A stretch of DNA of 64,000 bases, from assembly GCA_041481445.1 (NCBI GenBank), contig JBGPBV010000003.1, positions 1 to 64,000 on the forward strand, written 5' to 3'. This DNA comes from AA29 sp041481445 (GTDB lineage: Bacteria > Acidobacteriota > Vicinamibacteria > Fen-336). The position numbers and the translations under genes are program-made. Below, piece after piece: positions 7,796 to 16,121 of this stretch (the first letter of the stretch is position 1; each line of letters starts with the position of its first letter). The notes beneath the pieces were generated by a model, which saw only the letters and a list, made by a program, of their open reading frames with translations, ran no database searches and had not been told where the DNA came from.

Positions 7796-8353
7796 ATGTC
7801 TCGGGTCGGACGCAAGGTCATTCCGATTCCCAAGGGAGTCCAGGTCCAGGTGAAGCCGGACCGCCTGGAGGTCCAGGGCCCCAAGGGCAAGCTGACCACG
7901 CCGGTGCCGGCGGGCATCACCTTCAAGCTCGAGAACGGTGAGCTGCAGGCCTCCCGCCAGAACGACGAAGGCTCGCAGCGCGCCCTGCACGGCCTGGCCC
8001 GCGCCCTGGCCAACAACGCCGTGCGGGGAGTGACCGAGGGCTTCACCAAGGAGCTCGACATCGTGGGGGTCGGCTACCGCGCCAACGTCGAGGGCTCCAA
8101 GGTCGTGTTCGCCCTCGGCTACTCGCACCCGGTGGTGTATCCGATCCCGGAAGGGATCAAGATCGCGGTGGACGCCAAGGCCAACCGCGTGACCGTCTCC
8201 GGCATCGACCGGCAGAAGGTGGGCCAGGTGGCGGCGGAGATCCGCGAGCTGCGCAAGCCGGACCCCTACAAGCAGAAGGGCATCCGCTACGTGGGCGAGG
8301 TGCTGAAGAAGAAGGCGGGCAAGGCGGGAGCCACGGGAGCGGCGGCCAAGTAA
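7796..8353 (+). CDS. rplF: 50S ribosomal protein L6
   Basis: A protein near the factor-binding site. It has 185 residues: MSRVGRKVIPIPKGVQ, GYRANVEGSKVVFALGYSHPV and the signature PDPYKQKGIRYVGE near residues 155-170. A short Lys/Ala tail closes it. AAGGAG lies about 10 nt upstream. A 66-nt spacer with a hairpin separates it from rplR. Confidence 0.98.
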   Translation: MSRVGRKVIPIPKGVQVQVKPDRLEVQGPKGKLTTPVPAGITFKLENGELQASRQNDEGSQRALHGLARALANNAVRGVTEGFTKELDIVGVGYRANVEGSKVVFALGYSHPVVYPIPEGIKIAVDAKANRVTVSGIDRQKVGQVAAEIRELRKPDPYKQKGIRYVGEVLKKKAGKAGATGAAAK

Positions 8354-8373
8354 TGCGTTTGGACGCGGGGAAC

Positions 8374-8398
8374 GCCTGACGGCGAGAGATCGCCAGGC
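8374..8398 (+). other. Hairpin in the rplF-rplR spacer
   Basis: The spacer holds GCCT (8374-8377) pairing with AGGC (8395-8398) and GGCGA (8381-8385) pairing with TCGCC (8390-8394), with a 3-nt bulge and a GAGA loop. No U-tract follows, so it is not an intrinsic terminator. It could be a processing or regulatory structure within the superoperon; this is seen by eye only. Confidence 0.4.
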
Positions 8399-8419
8399 AG
8401 CGCCCGTCGAGGGATATCG

Positions 8420-8779
8420 ATGAAGACGAAAGAAGAGATCCGGACCCGAATCCACGCCCGCATCCGCAAGAAGCTGGCGGGCACGCCCGTGCGCCCGCGG
8501 CTGGCCGTGTTCCGCAGCCAGAGCCACATCTACGCGCAGGTCATCGACGACGACCAGGGCCGGACGCTGGCCGCGGCCTCGTCGCGGGACAAGGACCTCA
8601 AGGGCGAGCACAAGCGCGGCGCCAACATCGCGGCGGCGAAGGCGGTCGGGAAGCTGATCGCCACGCGGGCCAAGGAGAAGGGGATCGAAGCGGTCGTCTT
8701 CGACCGCGGCGGGTTCCAGTACCACGGCCGCATCAAGGCGCTGGCCGACGCCGCCCGTGAAGGCGGGCTGAAGTTCTAA
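8420..8779 (+). CDS. rplR: 50S ribosomal protein L18
   Basis: Binds 5S rRNA together with L5 and L25. It has 119 residues: RIRKKLAGTPVRPRLAVFRS, HIYAQVIDDDQGRTLAAASS, and the end VVFDRGGFQYHGRIKALADAARE. The ATG at 8420 follows GAGGG about 8 nt upstream. Confidence 0.98.
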   Translation: MKTKEEIRTRIHARIRKKLAGTPVRPRLAVFRSQSHIYAQVIDDDQGRTLAAASSRDKDLKGEHKRGANIAAAKAVGKLIATRAKEKGIEAVVFDRGGFQYHGRIKALADAAREGGLKF

Positions 8780-8788
8780 AGGACGGTC

Positions 8789-9430
8789 ATGAAAACCTCT
8801 TTCGAGAAGATCGACGTCGGCTCGCTCGAGCTCAAGGACCAGGTCGTCTCCATCAACCGCGTGACCAAGGTCGTGAAGGGGGGCAAGAACCTGTCCTTCT
8901 CGGCCCTGGTGGTGGTGGGGGACAGCGCCGGGCACGTGGGCTACGGGATGGGCAAGGCGCGCGAGGTCTCCTCCGCCATCAAGAAGGGCGTGGAGGCGGC
9001 CAAGAAGAACATCGTGCGCGTGCCCATCACGGACAAGGGATCGACGATCCCCCACACCGTCACCGGCCGCTTCGGCTCGGGAGCGGTGCTGCTCAAGCCG
9101 GCCAGCGAGGGCACGGGCGTGATCGCGGGGGGAGCCGTGCGCGCGGTGATCACCGCCGCCGGCATCCAGAACATCCTCACCAAGAGCCTGGGCTCCACCA
9201 CCGCCCACAACGTGGTGAAGGCCACGGTCGACGCCCTCCTCCGCCTCAAGCGGCCGGAGCGCGTGGCCCGGCTGCGCGGCAAGGAGATCGCGGACATCCT
9301 GCCCCCGGACGAGAAGCGGAAGAAGGCGGAAGTGGCTCCGGCGGCCGCTCCGGAGGAGCCGGCCGCTCCCGAGGCCGGAGCCTCCGAGCCCGGTCCCGGC
9401 GAGGCGCCCGCGCCGGCGCCCCAGGCCTAG
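8789..9430 (+). CDS. rpsE: 30S ribosomal protein S5 with Ala/Pro-rich tail
   Basis: A decoding-fidelity protein at the mRNA entrance. It has 213 residues against about 165-170 usual. The core includes VVKGGKNLSFSALVVVGD, GYGMGKAREVSSAIKKG and the second-domain SLGSTTAHNVVKATVDAL. From about residue 173 a Pro/Ala/Glu-rich tail of about 40 residues (APAAAPEEPAAPEAG) follows with no recognised domain. Confidence 0.97.
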   Translation: MKTSFEKIDVGSLELKDQVVSINRVTKVVKGGKNLSFSALVVVGDSAGHVGYGMGKAREVSSAIKKGVEAAKKNIVRVPITDKGSTIPHTVTGRFGSGAVLLKPASEGTGVIAGGAVRAVITAAGIQNILTKSLGSTTAHNVVKATVDALLRLKRPERVARLRGKEIADILPPDEKRKKAEVAPAAAPEEPAAPEAGASEPGPGEAPAPAPQA

Positions 9431-9439
9431 GGGAGACCC

Positions 9440-9652
9440 ATGGCCAAGAGCACGAAAGCGGGCGCCGCCAAGACCGGCGGCACCATCAAGGTCAAGCAGA
9501 TCGGCTCCGTCATCGGCTGCACGGACACCCAGCGCGCCACCGTGCGCGGGCTGGGCCTGCGCCGGATGCACCAGGTCGTGGAGCGCAAGGACTCGCCCGA
9601 GATCCGCGGGATGGTGAAGGCCATCCCGCACCTCGTGACGATCGTCGAGTAA
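9440..9652 (+). CDS. rpmD: 50S ribosomal protein L30
   Basis: A small 50S protein of 70 residues with a short Lys/Ala leader, then IKVKQIGSVIGCTDTQRATV, GLGLRRMHQVVERKDSPEIRG and the end VTIVE. It sits between rpsE and rplO, its canonical place. GGAGA about 7 nt upstream supports the ATG at 9440. Confidence 0.97.
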   Translation: MAKSTKAGAAKTGGTIKVKQIGSVIGCTDTQRATVRGLGLRRMHQVVERKDSPEIRGMVKAIPHLVTIVE

Positions 9653-9664
9653 TCAGGGGGAATC

Positions 9665-10117
9665 GTGGCTCTCAACACACTCAAGCCCGCGCGCGGCAGC
9701 GTGCGCCAGCGCAAGCGCGTGGGGCGCGGCCCCGGCAGCGGACTGGGCAAGACCTCCGGCCGCGGCGAGAAGGGGCAGAAGAGCCGCAGCGGCTTCAGCC
9801 AGAAGCCGGGGTTCGAGGGCGGCCAGATGCCGCTCCACCGGCGGCTGCCCAAGCGCGGCTTCTCGAACGCGCGCTTCAAGAAGGAGTACTCCGAGATCAA
9901 CCTCGGCCGGCTGGAGATCTTCGAGGCGGGCACCATCGTGACCCCGGAGATCCTGGTGGGCCGCGGCCTGATCAAGCGCGTGGGCGACGGCCTCAAGGTC
10001 CTGGGTGACGGCGACCTGACCAAGGCGCTCACTGTGCGCGCCCACAAGTTCTCCGCCCGCGCCACCGAGAAGATCACGACGCTGGGCGGAAAAGCGGAAG
10101 TAATCGAGAAGGCCTAG
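9665..10117 (+). CDS. rplO: 50S ribosomal protein L15 (GTG start)
   Basis: A late-assembly 50S protein. It has 150 residues, beginning MALNTLKPARGSVRQRKRVG and GKTSGRGEKGQKSRSG, with FEGGQMPLHRRLPKRGF in the middle. It starts at GTG after GGGGGAA. It precedes secY by 6 nt, linking ribosome and translocon synthesis. Confidence 0.98.
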   Translation: MALNTLKPARGSVRQRKRVGRGPGSGLGKTSGRGEKGQKSRSGFSQKPGFEGGQMPLHRRLPKRGFSNARFKKEYSEINLGRLEIFEAGTIVTPEILVGRGLIKRVGDGLKVLGDGDLTKALTVRAHKFSARATEKITTLGGKAEVIEKA

Positions 10118-10123
10118 TCAGCC

Positions 10124-11530
10124 ATGCTGCAGAGCCTTCGGAACATCTGGGACATCCCGGACCTGAGGAAGAGGGTGCTCTTCACCCTCGGCCTGCTGGC
10201 CGTGTACCGTCTGGGAAACCACGTCCCCACCCCCGGCATCAACGCCAAGGCCCTGATCGACTTCTTCGAGCAGAACCGCACGAACTGGTTCGGCCTCGTC
10301 GACATGTTCTCGGGCGGGAACCTCTCGCGGGTCACGGTGTTCGCCCTCGGGATCATGCCCTACATCTCGGCCTCGATCATCCTCCAGCTCCTGACCGTGG
10401 TCTGGCCCTACCTGGAGAAGCTCAGCAAGGAAGGCGAGCTCGGACGCCGCAAGATCACCCAGTACACCCGCTACGGGACGGTGCTCCTCTCGATCGTGCA
10501 GTCCCTCGGCATCTCGGTCTACCTCGAGAAGATGACCCTGGGCGCGCAGTTCCAGATCGTCGAGCACCCCGGCATCGCCTTCAAGCTCATGACCGTGCTG
10601 ACCCTGACCACCGGCACCGCCTTCATCATGTGGCTGGGCGAGCAGATCACCGAGCGCGGGATCGGCAACGGGATGTCGCTCCTGATCTTCGCGGGCATCG
10701 TGGTCGGCTTCCCGCGCGGCGTGCTCGACTCCATCCAGAAGATCTCGCGGGGCGAGCTGGGCCTGCTCACCGCCCTCATCCTCGTGGCCATGATGGTGCT
10801 GGTGGTGGGCGCCATCGTGTTCGTGGAGCGCGGCCAGCGCCGCATCACCGTGCAGTACGCCAAGCGGGTGGTGGGACGCCGCATGTACGGCGGCCAGTCC
10901 ACGCACCTGCCCCTGCGCGTGAACACCAGCGGCGTCATCCCCGTGATCTTCGCCTCCTCGATCATCGCCTTCCCCCAGACCATCGCCTCCTGGTGGTCGG
11001 CCCAGAACCCCTGGATGCAGTCGGTGTCCGAGCAGCTCAAGTGGGGGATGCCGCTCTACAACCTCCTCTACGTGGCCTTCATCATCTTCTTCTGCTACTT
11101 CTACACCGCCATCGTCTTCAACCCCGACGACGTGGCCGAGAACATGCGGAAGTACGGCGGCTTCGTGCCCGGCATCCGCCCCGGCAAGCGCACCGCGGAG
11201 TACCTCGACCACATCCTCGGCCGCATCACGTTCGGGGGCGCCATCTACCTCGCCCTCATCGCCATCCTCCCCGAGTTCCTCATCACCGGCTTCAAGGTGG
11301 CCCCCATCCCCCTCGTCGGGCCCTGGATGGATGCCTTCCTGACCAACAACAACATGGAGTGGGTCACCGAGGGCCTGGGCCTCAATTTCTATTTCGGCGG
11401 AACCTCCCTCCTCATCATCGTCGGGGTGGCGATGGATACCGTGGCCCAGGTGGAGGCGCAGCTCATCATGCGCCACTACGAGGGCTTCAGCGGACCAGGC
11501 AAGGGGAGAAGGATTCGTGGCCGACGCTAG
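10124..11530 (+). CDS. secY: Protein translocase channel subunit SecY
   Basis: The pore subunit of the Sec translocon in the inner membrane. It has 468 residues and about ten hydrophobic helices. Family signatures are GNHVPTPGINAKAL, GIMPYISASIILQLL (helix 2 region), the cytoplasmic loop ERGQRRITVQYAKR, and the late LNPDDVAENMRKYGGFVPGIRPGKRT-type region (here NPDDVAENMRKYGG). It lies between rplO and adk; its end overlaps the earliest possible adk start. Confidence 0.98.
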   Translation: MLQSLRNIWDIPDLRKRVLFTLGLLAVYRLGNHVPTPGINAKALIDFFEQNRTNWFGLVDMFSGGNLSRVTVFALGIMPYISASIILQLLTVVWPYLEKLSKEGELGRRKITQYTRYGTVLLSIVQSLGISVYLEKMTLGAQFQIVEHPGIAFKLMTVLTLTTGTAFIMWLGEQITERGIGNGMSLLIFAGIVVGFPRGVLDSIQKISRGELGLLTALILVAMMVLVVGAIVFVERGQRRITVQYAKRVVGRRMYGGQSTHLPLRVNTSGVIPVIFASSIIAFPQTIASWWSAQNPWMQSVSEQLKWGMPLYNLLYVAFIIFFCYFYTAIVFNPDDVAENMRKYGGFVPGIRPGKRTAEYLDHILGRITFGGAIYLALIAILPEFLITGFKVAPIPLVGPWMDAFLTNNNMEWVTEGLGLNFYFGGTSLLIIVGVAMDTVAQVEAQLIMRHYEGFSGPGKGRRIRGRR

Positions 11531-11549
11531 GCCGCGACCGGAGCCGGCG

Positions 11550-12206
11550 ATGGGCGGGCGCGTCATCTTCCTGGGTCCTCCCGGCGCGGGCAAGGGCACC
11601 CAGGCTGCCCGCCTGGCCGGACACCTGGGCGTGCCCAAGATCTCGACGGGCGACATGCTGAGGGACGCCATCGCGGCCGGGACCGCCCTCGGACGGGTGG
11701 CGGGGCCCCTCATGGAGAAGGGCGGGCTGGTGCCGGACGAGCTCCTCAGCGGCATCATCCAGGAGCGGCTGGGCCAGCCCGACGCCGCGCACGGGTACAT
11801 CCTCGACGGGTTCCCGCGCACGCTGGCCCAGGCCGAAGGGTTCGAGCACATGACCCGCATCGATCGCACGCAGGACTTCTTCGTGATCAACGTGGAAGTG
11901 CCGCGCGAGGAGCTCCTGCGCCGGCTCTCCGGCCGCCGCTGGTGCCCGCACTGCCAGTCGACCTACCACGTGCACAACAACCCGCCCAAGGACGATTCGC
12001 TCTGCGACAAGGACCGCACCCTCCTGATCCAGCGCGAGGACGACAAGGAGACGGCGGTGGCCCGGCGCCTGGCCGAGTACGACGAGCGCACCGCCCCCCT
12101 CATCGGCTACTACCGCGGGCGGTCGCGGTTCCACACCGTGAACGGCTACCGCTCGCCGGACGCGGTGTTCGCGGAGCTGACCACCCTGGTGAGGAAGGAG
12201 TCGTGA
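11550..12206 (+). CDS. adk: Adenylate kinase (zinc-LID type)
   Basis: Catalyses ATP + AMP to 2 ADP in the cytosol. The P-loop is GPPGAGKGTQ, with STGDMLRDA and DGFPRTLAQAE for AMP binding. The LID has C-x2-C-x16-C-x2-D (CPHC ... CDKD), the zinc-binding form known from Bacillus-type enzymes. From ATG 11550 it has 218 residues, the usual size, with GGAG 6 nt upstream. A GTG at 11517 with GGAGAAGG 4 nt upstream would add 11 residues and overlap secY by 14 nt, and cannot be excluded. Confidence 0.96.
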   Translation: MGGRVIFLGPPGAGKGTQAARLAGHLGVPKISTGDMLRDAIAAGTALGRVAGPLMEKGGLVPDELLSGIIQERLGQPDAAHGYILDGFPRTLAQAEGFEHMTRIDRTQDFFVINVEVPREELLRRLSGRRWCPHCQSTYHVHNNPPKDDSLCDKDRTLLIQREDDKETAVARRLAEYDERTAPLIGYYRGRSRFHTVNGYRSPDAVFAELTTLVRKES

Positions 12207-12299
12207 GCGTTTTCCGCAGCGGAGCGTCTCCTTGCTCGCCGAGGCGCGATTCACTCGCGCCGAGGCGCTCGATGATGAAGGCGCGGAGCGAGGACGCCT
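12206..12299 (+). repeat. Intergenic repeat element, copy 2 (adk-map)
   Basis: Second copy of the element at 252-347. The first 26 nt (12206-12231) and last 17 nt (12283-12299) are identical to copy 1. The central hairpin is a 7-bp stem (12243-12249 with 12255-12261) around the same TTCAC loop, with a compensated base-pair change. Here it starts inside the adk stop codon and ends 4 nt before the map ATG. Confidence 0.75.
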
Positions 12300-12303
12300 C
12301 TCG

Positions 12304-13095
12304 ATGACCACCAAGTCCTGGCGGGAGCTGCAGGCCATGCACCGCGCCTGCACGATCGTGGTCGAGACCCTCGAAGCCCTGGCCCAGGCGGCGGTGGCGG
12401 GGACCACCACCAAGGAGCTGGACACCCTCTCGCGCGAGCGGATCGTGAAGGCGGGGGCCACCCCGGCCTTCCTCGGCTACCGCGGGTACCCGGCCACGCT
12501 GTGCATCTCGCTCAACCACGAGGTCGTGCACGGCATCCCGTCCGCGAAGCGCACGCTCAAGGACGGGGACATCGTGAGCCTCGACCTCGGCTGCATCGTG
12601 GACGGCTTCTACGGCGACGCCGCGCGCACGGTGGCGGTGGGGCGCGTGACCGCGGAGGCGGAGCGCCTCATGAAGGCGACCGAGGAATCGCTGCACGCCG
12701 GGATCGCCCAGTGCCGGCCCACCCGGCGGGTGGGAGACATCGGGGCGGCCGTGCAGACCGTGGCCGAGGGCTACGGCTTCTCGGTCGTCCGCGAGTTCGT
12801 GGGGCACGGGATCGGCTCCAGCCTGCACGAGGACCCCCAGGTCCCGAACTACGGCCCGCCCGGGCGCCGCGAGCGCCTGGTGCCCGGGATGTGCCTGGCC
12901 ATCGAGCCGATGGTGAACGTCGGCCGGCCCGAGGTGCGCGTCCTCGACGACGGCTGGACGGCGGTCACCGTGGACGGCAGCCTCTCCGCGCACTTCGAGC
13001 TCTCGCTGGCCGTCACCCGCCACGGGCCCTGGATCCTGTCCGAGCCCTACCCGTACGGCCGGGAGGCGGAGGCGGAGGCGGCGGTGCATGCCTGA
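12304..13095 (+). CDS. map: Type I methionine aminopeptidase
   Basis: Removes the initiator Met from nascent proteins. It has 263 residues with the pita-bread fold ligands visible: two Asp in SLDLGCIVDGFYGDAART, His in FVGHGIGSSLHEDP, Glu in LAIEPMVNVG and Glu in AHFELSLAVT. The ATG at 12304 gives the family N-terminus SWRELQAMHRA; starting further upstream would translate the repeat element. It overlaps infA by 8 nt. Confidence 0.97.
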   Translation: MTTKSWRELQAMHRACTIVVETLEALAQAAVAGTTTKELDTLSRERIVKAGATPAFLGYRGYPATLCISLNHEVVHGIPSAKRTLKDGDIVSLDLGCIVDGFYGDAARTVAVGRVTAEAERLMKATEESLHAGIAQCRPTRRVGDIGAAVQTVAEGYGFSVVREFVGHGIGSSLHEDPQVPNYGPPGRRERLVPGMCLAIEPMVNVGRPEVRVLDDGWTAVTVDGSLSAHFELSLAVTRHGPWILSEPYPYGREAEAEAAVHA

Positions 13096-13324
13096 GAGCC
13101 GGCCGGAGCCCCGCCCGGAGGCCCTGGAGGTGAACGGACGCGTCGTGGAGAGCCTGCCGGGAGCGCTCTTCCGGGTGGAGCTGGAGACGGAGAGGCGGCA
13201 AGAGATCACCGCCCACGTCTCCGGGTCCTCGAGCCTGCTGCGCGTCCTCCCGGGAGAGGCGGTCGTAGTGGAGCTGATGCCCTACGATCCCCGGCGTGGC
13301 CGGATCGTCCGCAAACGGACTTGA
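13088..13324 (+). CDS. infA: Translation initiation factor IF-1
   Basis: Binds the 30S A site during initiation. It has 78 residues with the S1/OB core VNGRVVESLPGALFRVELE, AHVSGSSSLLRVLPGE and VELMPYDPRRGRIV. The first ten residues are Pro/Glu/Arg-rich and longer than usual. It overlaps the end of map, and a promoter for the rpmJ-rplQ segment follows directly. Confidence 0.96.
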   Translation: MPESRPEPRPEALEVNGRVVESLPGALFRVELETERRQEITAHVSGSSSLLRVLPGEAVVVELMPYDPRRGRIVRKRT

Positions 13325-13327
13325 CGG

Positions 13328-13357
13328 TTGTGACTTCGGAAGCTTTTCGTGTAAAAT
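13328..13357 (+). promoter_or_regulatory. Sigma-70-type promoter upstream of rpmJ
   Basis: TTGTGA (13328-13333), an 18-nt spacer and TAAAAT (13352-13357). The local AT content is well above its surroundings. It would start transcription near 13364, inside the following hairpin, and give the alpha-operon genes an internal promoter. Confidence 0.55.
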
Positions 13358-13361
13358 CAGA

Positions 13362-13391
13362 GGTTCCGCCAGGATCCGCGGTGGCGGAACC
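13362..13391 (+). other. 10-bp perfect hairpin in the rpmJ leader
   Basis: GGTTCCGCCA (13362-13371) pairs perfectly with TGGCGGAACC (13382-13391) around a 10-nt loop. No U-tract follows, so it is not an intrinsic terminator. It begins where the promoter just upstream would start its transcript, so it may be a 5' stabilising stem or a ribosomal-protein binding site. In E. coli S4 binds the alpha-operon leader; homology to that site is not shown here. Confidence 0.6.
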
Positions 13392-13412
13392 CCGAAGAGG
13401 AGTGCAAGACAG

Positions 13413-13526
13413 GTGAAGGTCAGGTCGTCGGTCCGGAAAATCTGTGTCAAGTGCAAGGTGGTGCGCCGCCAGGGAGTGGTGCGCATCATCTGCCCGAACC
13501 AGAAGCACAAGCAGAGGCAGGGATAA
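13413..13526 (+). CDS. rpmJ: 50S ribosomal protein L36 (GTG start)
   Basis: The smallest 50S protein, 37 residues, with zinc ligands C11, C14, C27 and H32 (KICVKCKVVRRQG, CPNQKHKQRQG). It starts at GTG 13413 after GAGGAG; longer readings of the frame would translate the leader hairpin. Its TAA is followed directly by the rpsM ATG. Confidence 0.97.
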   Translation: MKVRSSVRKICVKCKVVRRQGVVRIICPNQKHKQRQG

Positions 13527-13913
13527 ATGGCACGTATCGCAGGCGTCGACCTGCCCCGCGCGAAGCGGGTGGAGATCGCGCTGACCTACATCTACGGGAT
13601 CGGGGTGAGCCGATCGAACCGCATCCTCGGAAAGGCCGGCATCGACCCGAGCGTCCGGGTCAAGGACCTCTCCGAGGAGGAGGCCAGCCGCATCGCCAAG
13701 ATCATCGACCAGGAAGGCGACGTGGAAGGCGACCTCCGCAAGGAGGTGGCGATGAACATCAAGCGCCTGATGGAGATCGGCTCCTACCGCGGGCTGCGCC
13801 ACCGCCGCAACCTGCCCGTGCGCGGCCAGCGCACCCACACCAACGCGCGCACGCGCAAGGGCCCGCGCCGGGCGCTCATCCGTCCCAAGGCCGCGGCCCC
13901 CTCCAAGCCGTAA
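13527..13913 (+). CDS. rpsM: 30S ribosomal protein S13
   Basis: A 30S head protein bridging to the 50S. It has 128 residues: MARIAGVDLPRAKRVEIALT, YGIGVSRSNRIL, and the C-terminal signature GLRHRRNLPVRGQRTHTNAR. It ends in a short Pro/Ala/Lys tail. It follows rpmJ without a gap. Confidence 0.98.
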   Translation: MARIAGVDLPRAKRVEIALTYIYGIGVSRSNRILGKAGIDPSVRVKDLSEEEASRIAKIIDQEGDVEGDLRKEVAMNIKRLMEIGSYRGLRHRRNLPVRGQRTHTNARTRKGPRRALIRPKAAAPSKP

Positions 13914-13925
13914 GGAAGGAATCGA

Positions 13926-14369
<444 letters not shown>

Positions 14370-14381
14370 GAGGACATCGCA

Positions 14382-15017
14382 TTGGCACGCTATACGGGTC
14401 CGGTCTGCCGGCTCTGCCGCCGCGAGGGCATGAAGCTGTTCCTGAAGGGTGATCGCTGCTTCACCGAGAAGTGCGCGATCGAGAAGCGGAACTACGCCCC
14501 CGGGCAGCACGGCAAGGGCGGCCGAATCAAGACGAAGCTGCAGGGCTACGGGCTGCAGCTCCGCGAGAAGCAGAAGGTCAAGAGGCTGTACCGCATGCAG
14601 GAGGGCCAGTTCGGGCTCACCTTCGACCGCGCCGCCCAGGAGAAGGGCGTCGTGGGCGAGGTCCTGCTGAGCAAGCTCGAGCGGCGCCTGGACAACGTCA
14701 TCTACCGGCTCGGCTTCGGCGCCTCGCGCGACCAGGCGCGGCAGCTCGTGCGGCACGGCCACGTCAAGGTCAACGACAAGAAGGTCAACATCCCCTCCTA
14801 CCAGGTGGAGCAGGGCGACGTCGTGAGCCTGGCCGCCCGCGCGGCCAAGAACGCGCAGGTCGCCGCCTCCGTGGAGGCGGTCAAGGGCCGGGGCGTTCCC
14901 AAGTGGCTGGAGCTGGACGCCGCCGGCATGAAGGGCCGCGTCCTCTCCATGCCCGCCCGCGACGACGTCAACTTCCCCATCCAGGAGCAGCTCATCGTCG
15001 AGCTGTACTCGAAGTAA
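14382..15017 (+). CDS. rpsD: 30S ribosomal protein S4 (TTG start, zinc-binding form)
   Basis: A primary assembly protein and fidelity factor. It has 211 residues. It starts at TTG, supported by AAGAGGA 7 nt upstream and by the exact family N-terminus MARYTGPVCRLCRREG. C9-x2-C12, C26 and C31 form the zinc site of C+ type S4. The S4 RNA-binding domain is around KLERRLDNVIYRLGF and ARQLVRHGHVKVN. The rare TTG may lower its initiation rate. Confidence 0.97.
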   Translation: MARYTGPVCRLCRREGMKLFLKGDRCFTEKCAIEKRNYAPGQHGKGGRIKTKLQGYGLQLREKQKVKRLYRMQEGQFGLTFDRAAQEKGVVGEVLLSKLERRLDNVIYRLGFGASRDQARQLVRHGHVKVNDKKVNIPSYQVEQGDVVSLAARAAKNAQVAASVEAVKGRGVPKWLELDAAGMKGRVLSMPARDDVNFPIQEQLIVELYSK

Positions 15018-15056
15018 TCTCGCCGTAGCGCAATTTCGCCGGAGGACTAGTACACG

Positions 15057-16058
15057 ATGCTTTGGAAAGGCTTCCAGAAGCCGAAGCGGCTCGAAGTCGA
15101 CAAGGACGGCCTGTCCGACAACTTCGGACGGTTCACGGCCCAGCCCTTCGAGCGGGGCTTCGCGACCACCGTCGGGAACGCGCTGCGGCGCGTGCTGCTC
15201 TCCTCGATCGAGGGAGCGGCCATCACGGCCATCCGCGTGGAGGGCGTCCTCCACGAGTTCTCGCCCATCCCGGGCGCGATGGAAGACACGACGGACCTCA
15301 TCCTGAACCTCAAGCGGGTGCCCCTGAAGATGCACGTCGAGCACCCGAAGACGCTGCTCCTCAAGACCTCGGAGGCGGGGGAGGTGCGGGCCAAGCACAT
15401 CACGCCCGATCCCGACCTCGAGATCCTCGACCCCGAGGCCTACATCGCCACCCTCGGCCAGGGCTCGACGCTCTCGGTCGAGATGCGCGTGAAGCAGGGC
15501 CGCGGCTACCAGTCCGCGGACAAGAACTTCGACGAGGACCTCTCGATCGGCTGGATCCCGGTGGACTCCGTCCACTCCCCGGTCAAGAAGGTCAACTACT
15601 TCGTCGAGAACGCGCGCGTGGGCCAGGCCACCGACTACGAGAAGCTCACCCTCGAGGTCTGGACCAACGGCGCGGTCACCCCGCGCGACGCCGTCGGCCT
15701 CGCCTCCAAGCTCATGAAGGACCACCTCGCGATCTTCATCAACATCGAGGAGGACGAGGACGAGACGGAGACGCCGGTGGAGCTGAGCGAGGCCGACCGC
15801 GAGGTCTGGTGGGAGAAGCTGGGCAAGAGCGTGGACGAGATGGAGCTCTCCGTCCGCTCCTACAACTGCCTCAAGAACGCCAACATCAAGACCATCGGCG
15901 AGCTGGTGCAGAAGACCGAGGCCGAGATGCTCAAGACCAAGAACTTCGGGCGGAAGTCGCTCAACGAGATCAAGGAGATCCTGGCCGGGATGGGGCTCTC
16001 CCTGGGCATGAAGCTCGACAACTATCCTTCCCCGACTCCGCAGGGAGAGGCCAGGTAG
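15057..16058 (+). CDS. rpoA: RNA polymerase alpha subunit
   Basis: Assembles RNA polymerase and contacts upstream promoter DNA and activators. It has 333 residues. The N-terminal domain has FERGFATTVGNALRRVLLSSIEGAA and the assembly region through about residue 235; an acidic linker (EEDEDETETP) follows. The C-terminal domain has LSVRSYNCLKNANIKTIGEL and NFGRKSLNEIKEIL. GGAGGA about 9 nt upstream is a strong ribosome-binding site. Confidence 0.99.
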   Translation: MLWKGFQKPKRLEVDKDGLSDNFGRFTAQPFERGFATTVGNALRRVLLSSIEGAAITAIRVEGVLHEFSPIPGAMEDTTDLILNLKRVPLKMHVEHPKTLLLKTSEAGEVRAKHITPDPDLEILDPEAYIATLGQGSTLSVEMRVKQGRGYQSADKNFDEDLSIGWIPVDSVHSPVKKVNYFVENARVGQATDYEKLTLEVWTNGAVTPRDAVGLASKLMKDHLAIFINIEEDEDETETPVELSEADREVWWEKLGKSVDEMELSVRSYNCLKNANIKTIGELVQKTEAEMLKTKNFGRKSLNEIKEILAGMGLSLGMKLDNYPSPTPQGEAR

Positions 16059-16070
16059 GCACATCGCCCA

Positions 16071-16096
16071 GCGCGCCGCCTCCGCCGGCGGCGCGC
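16071..16096 (+). other. 10-bp GC hairpin between rpoA and rplQ
   Basis: GCGCGCCGCC (16071-16080) pairs perfectly with GGCGGCGCGC (16087-16096) around a 6-nt loop. No U-tract follows. It could attenuate or process the message between rpoA and rplQ; no function is established. Confidence 0.5.
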
Positions 16097-16121
16097 GGGT
16101 GGGTACGAAACCCAATACATC

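Noticed and set aside
13362..13391. Hairpin before rpmJ as a transcription terminator
   Set aside because: No U-tract follows, and essential genes continue directly downstream.
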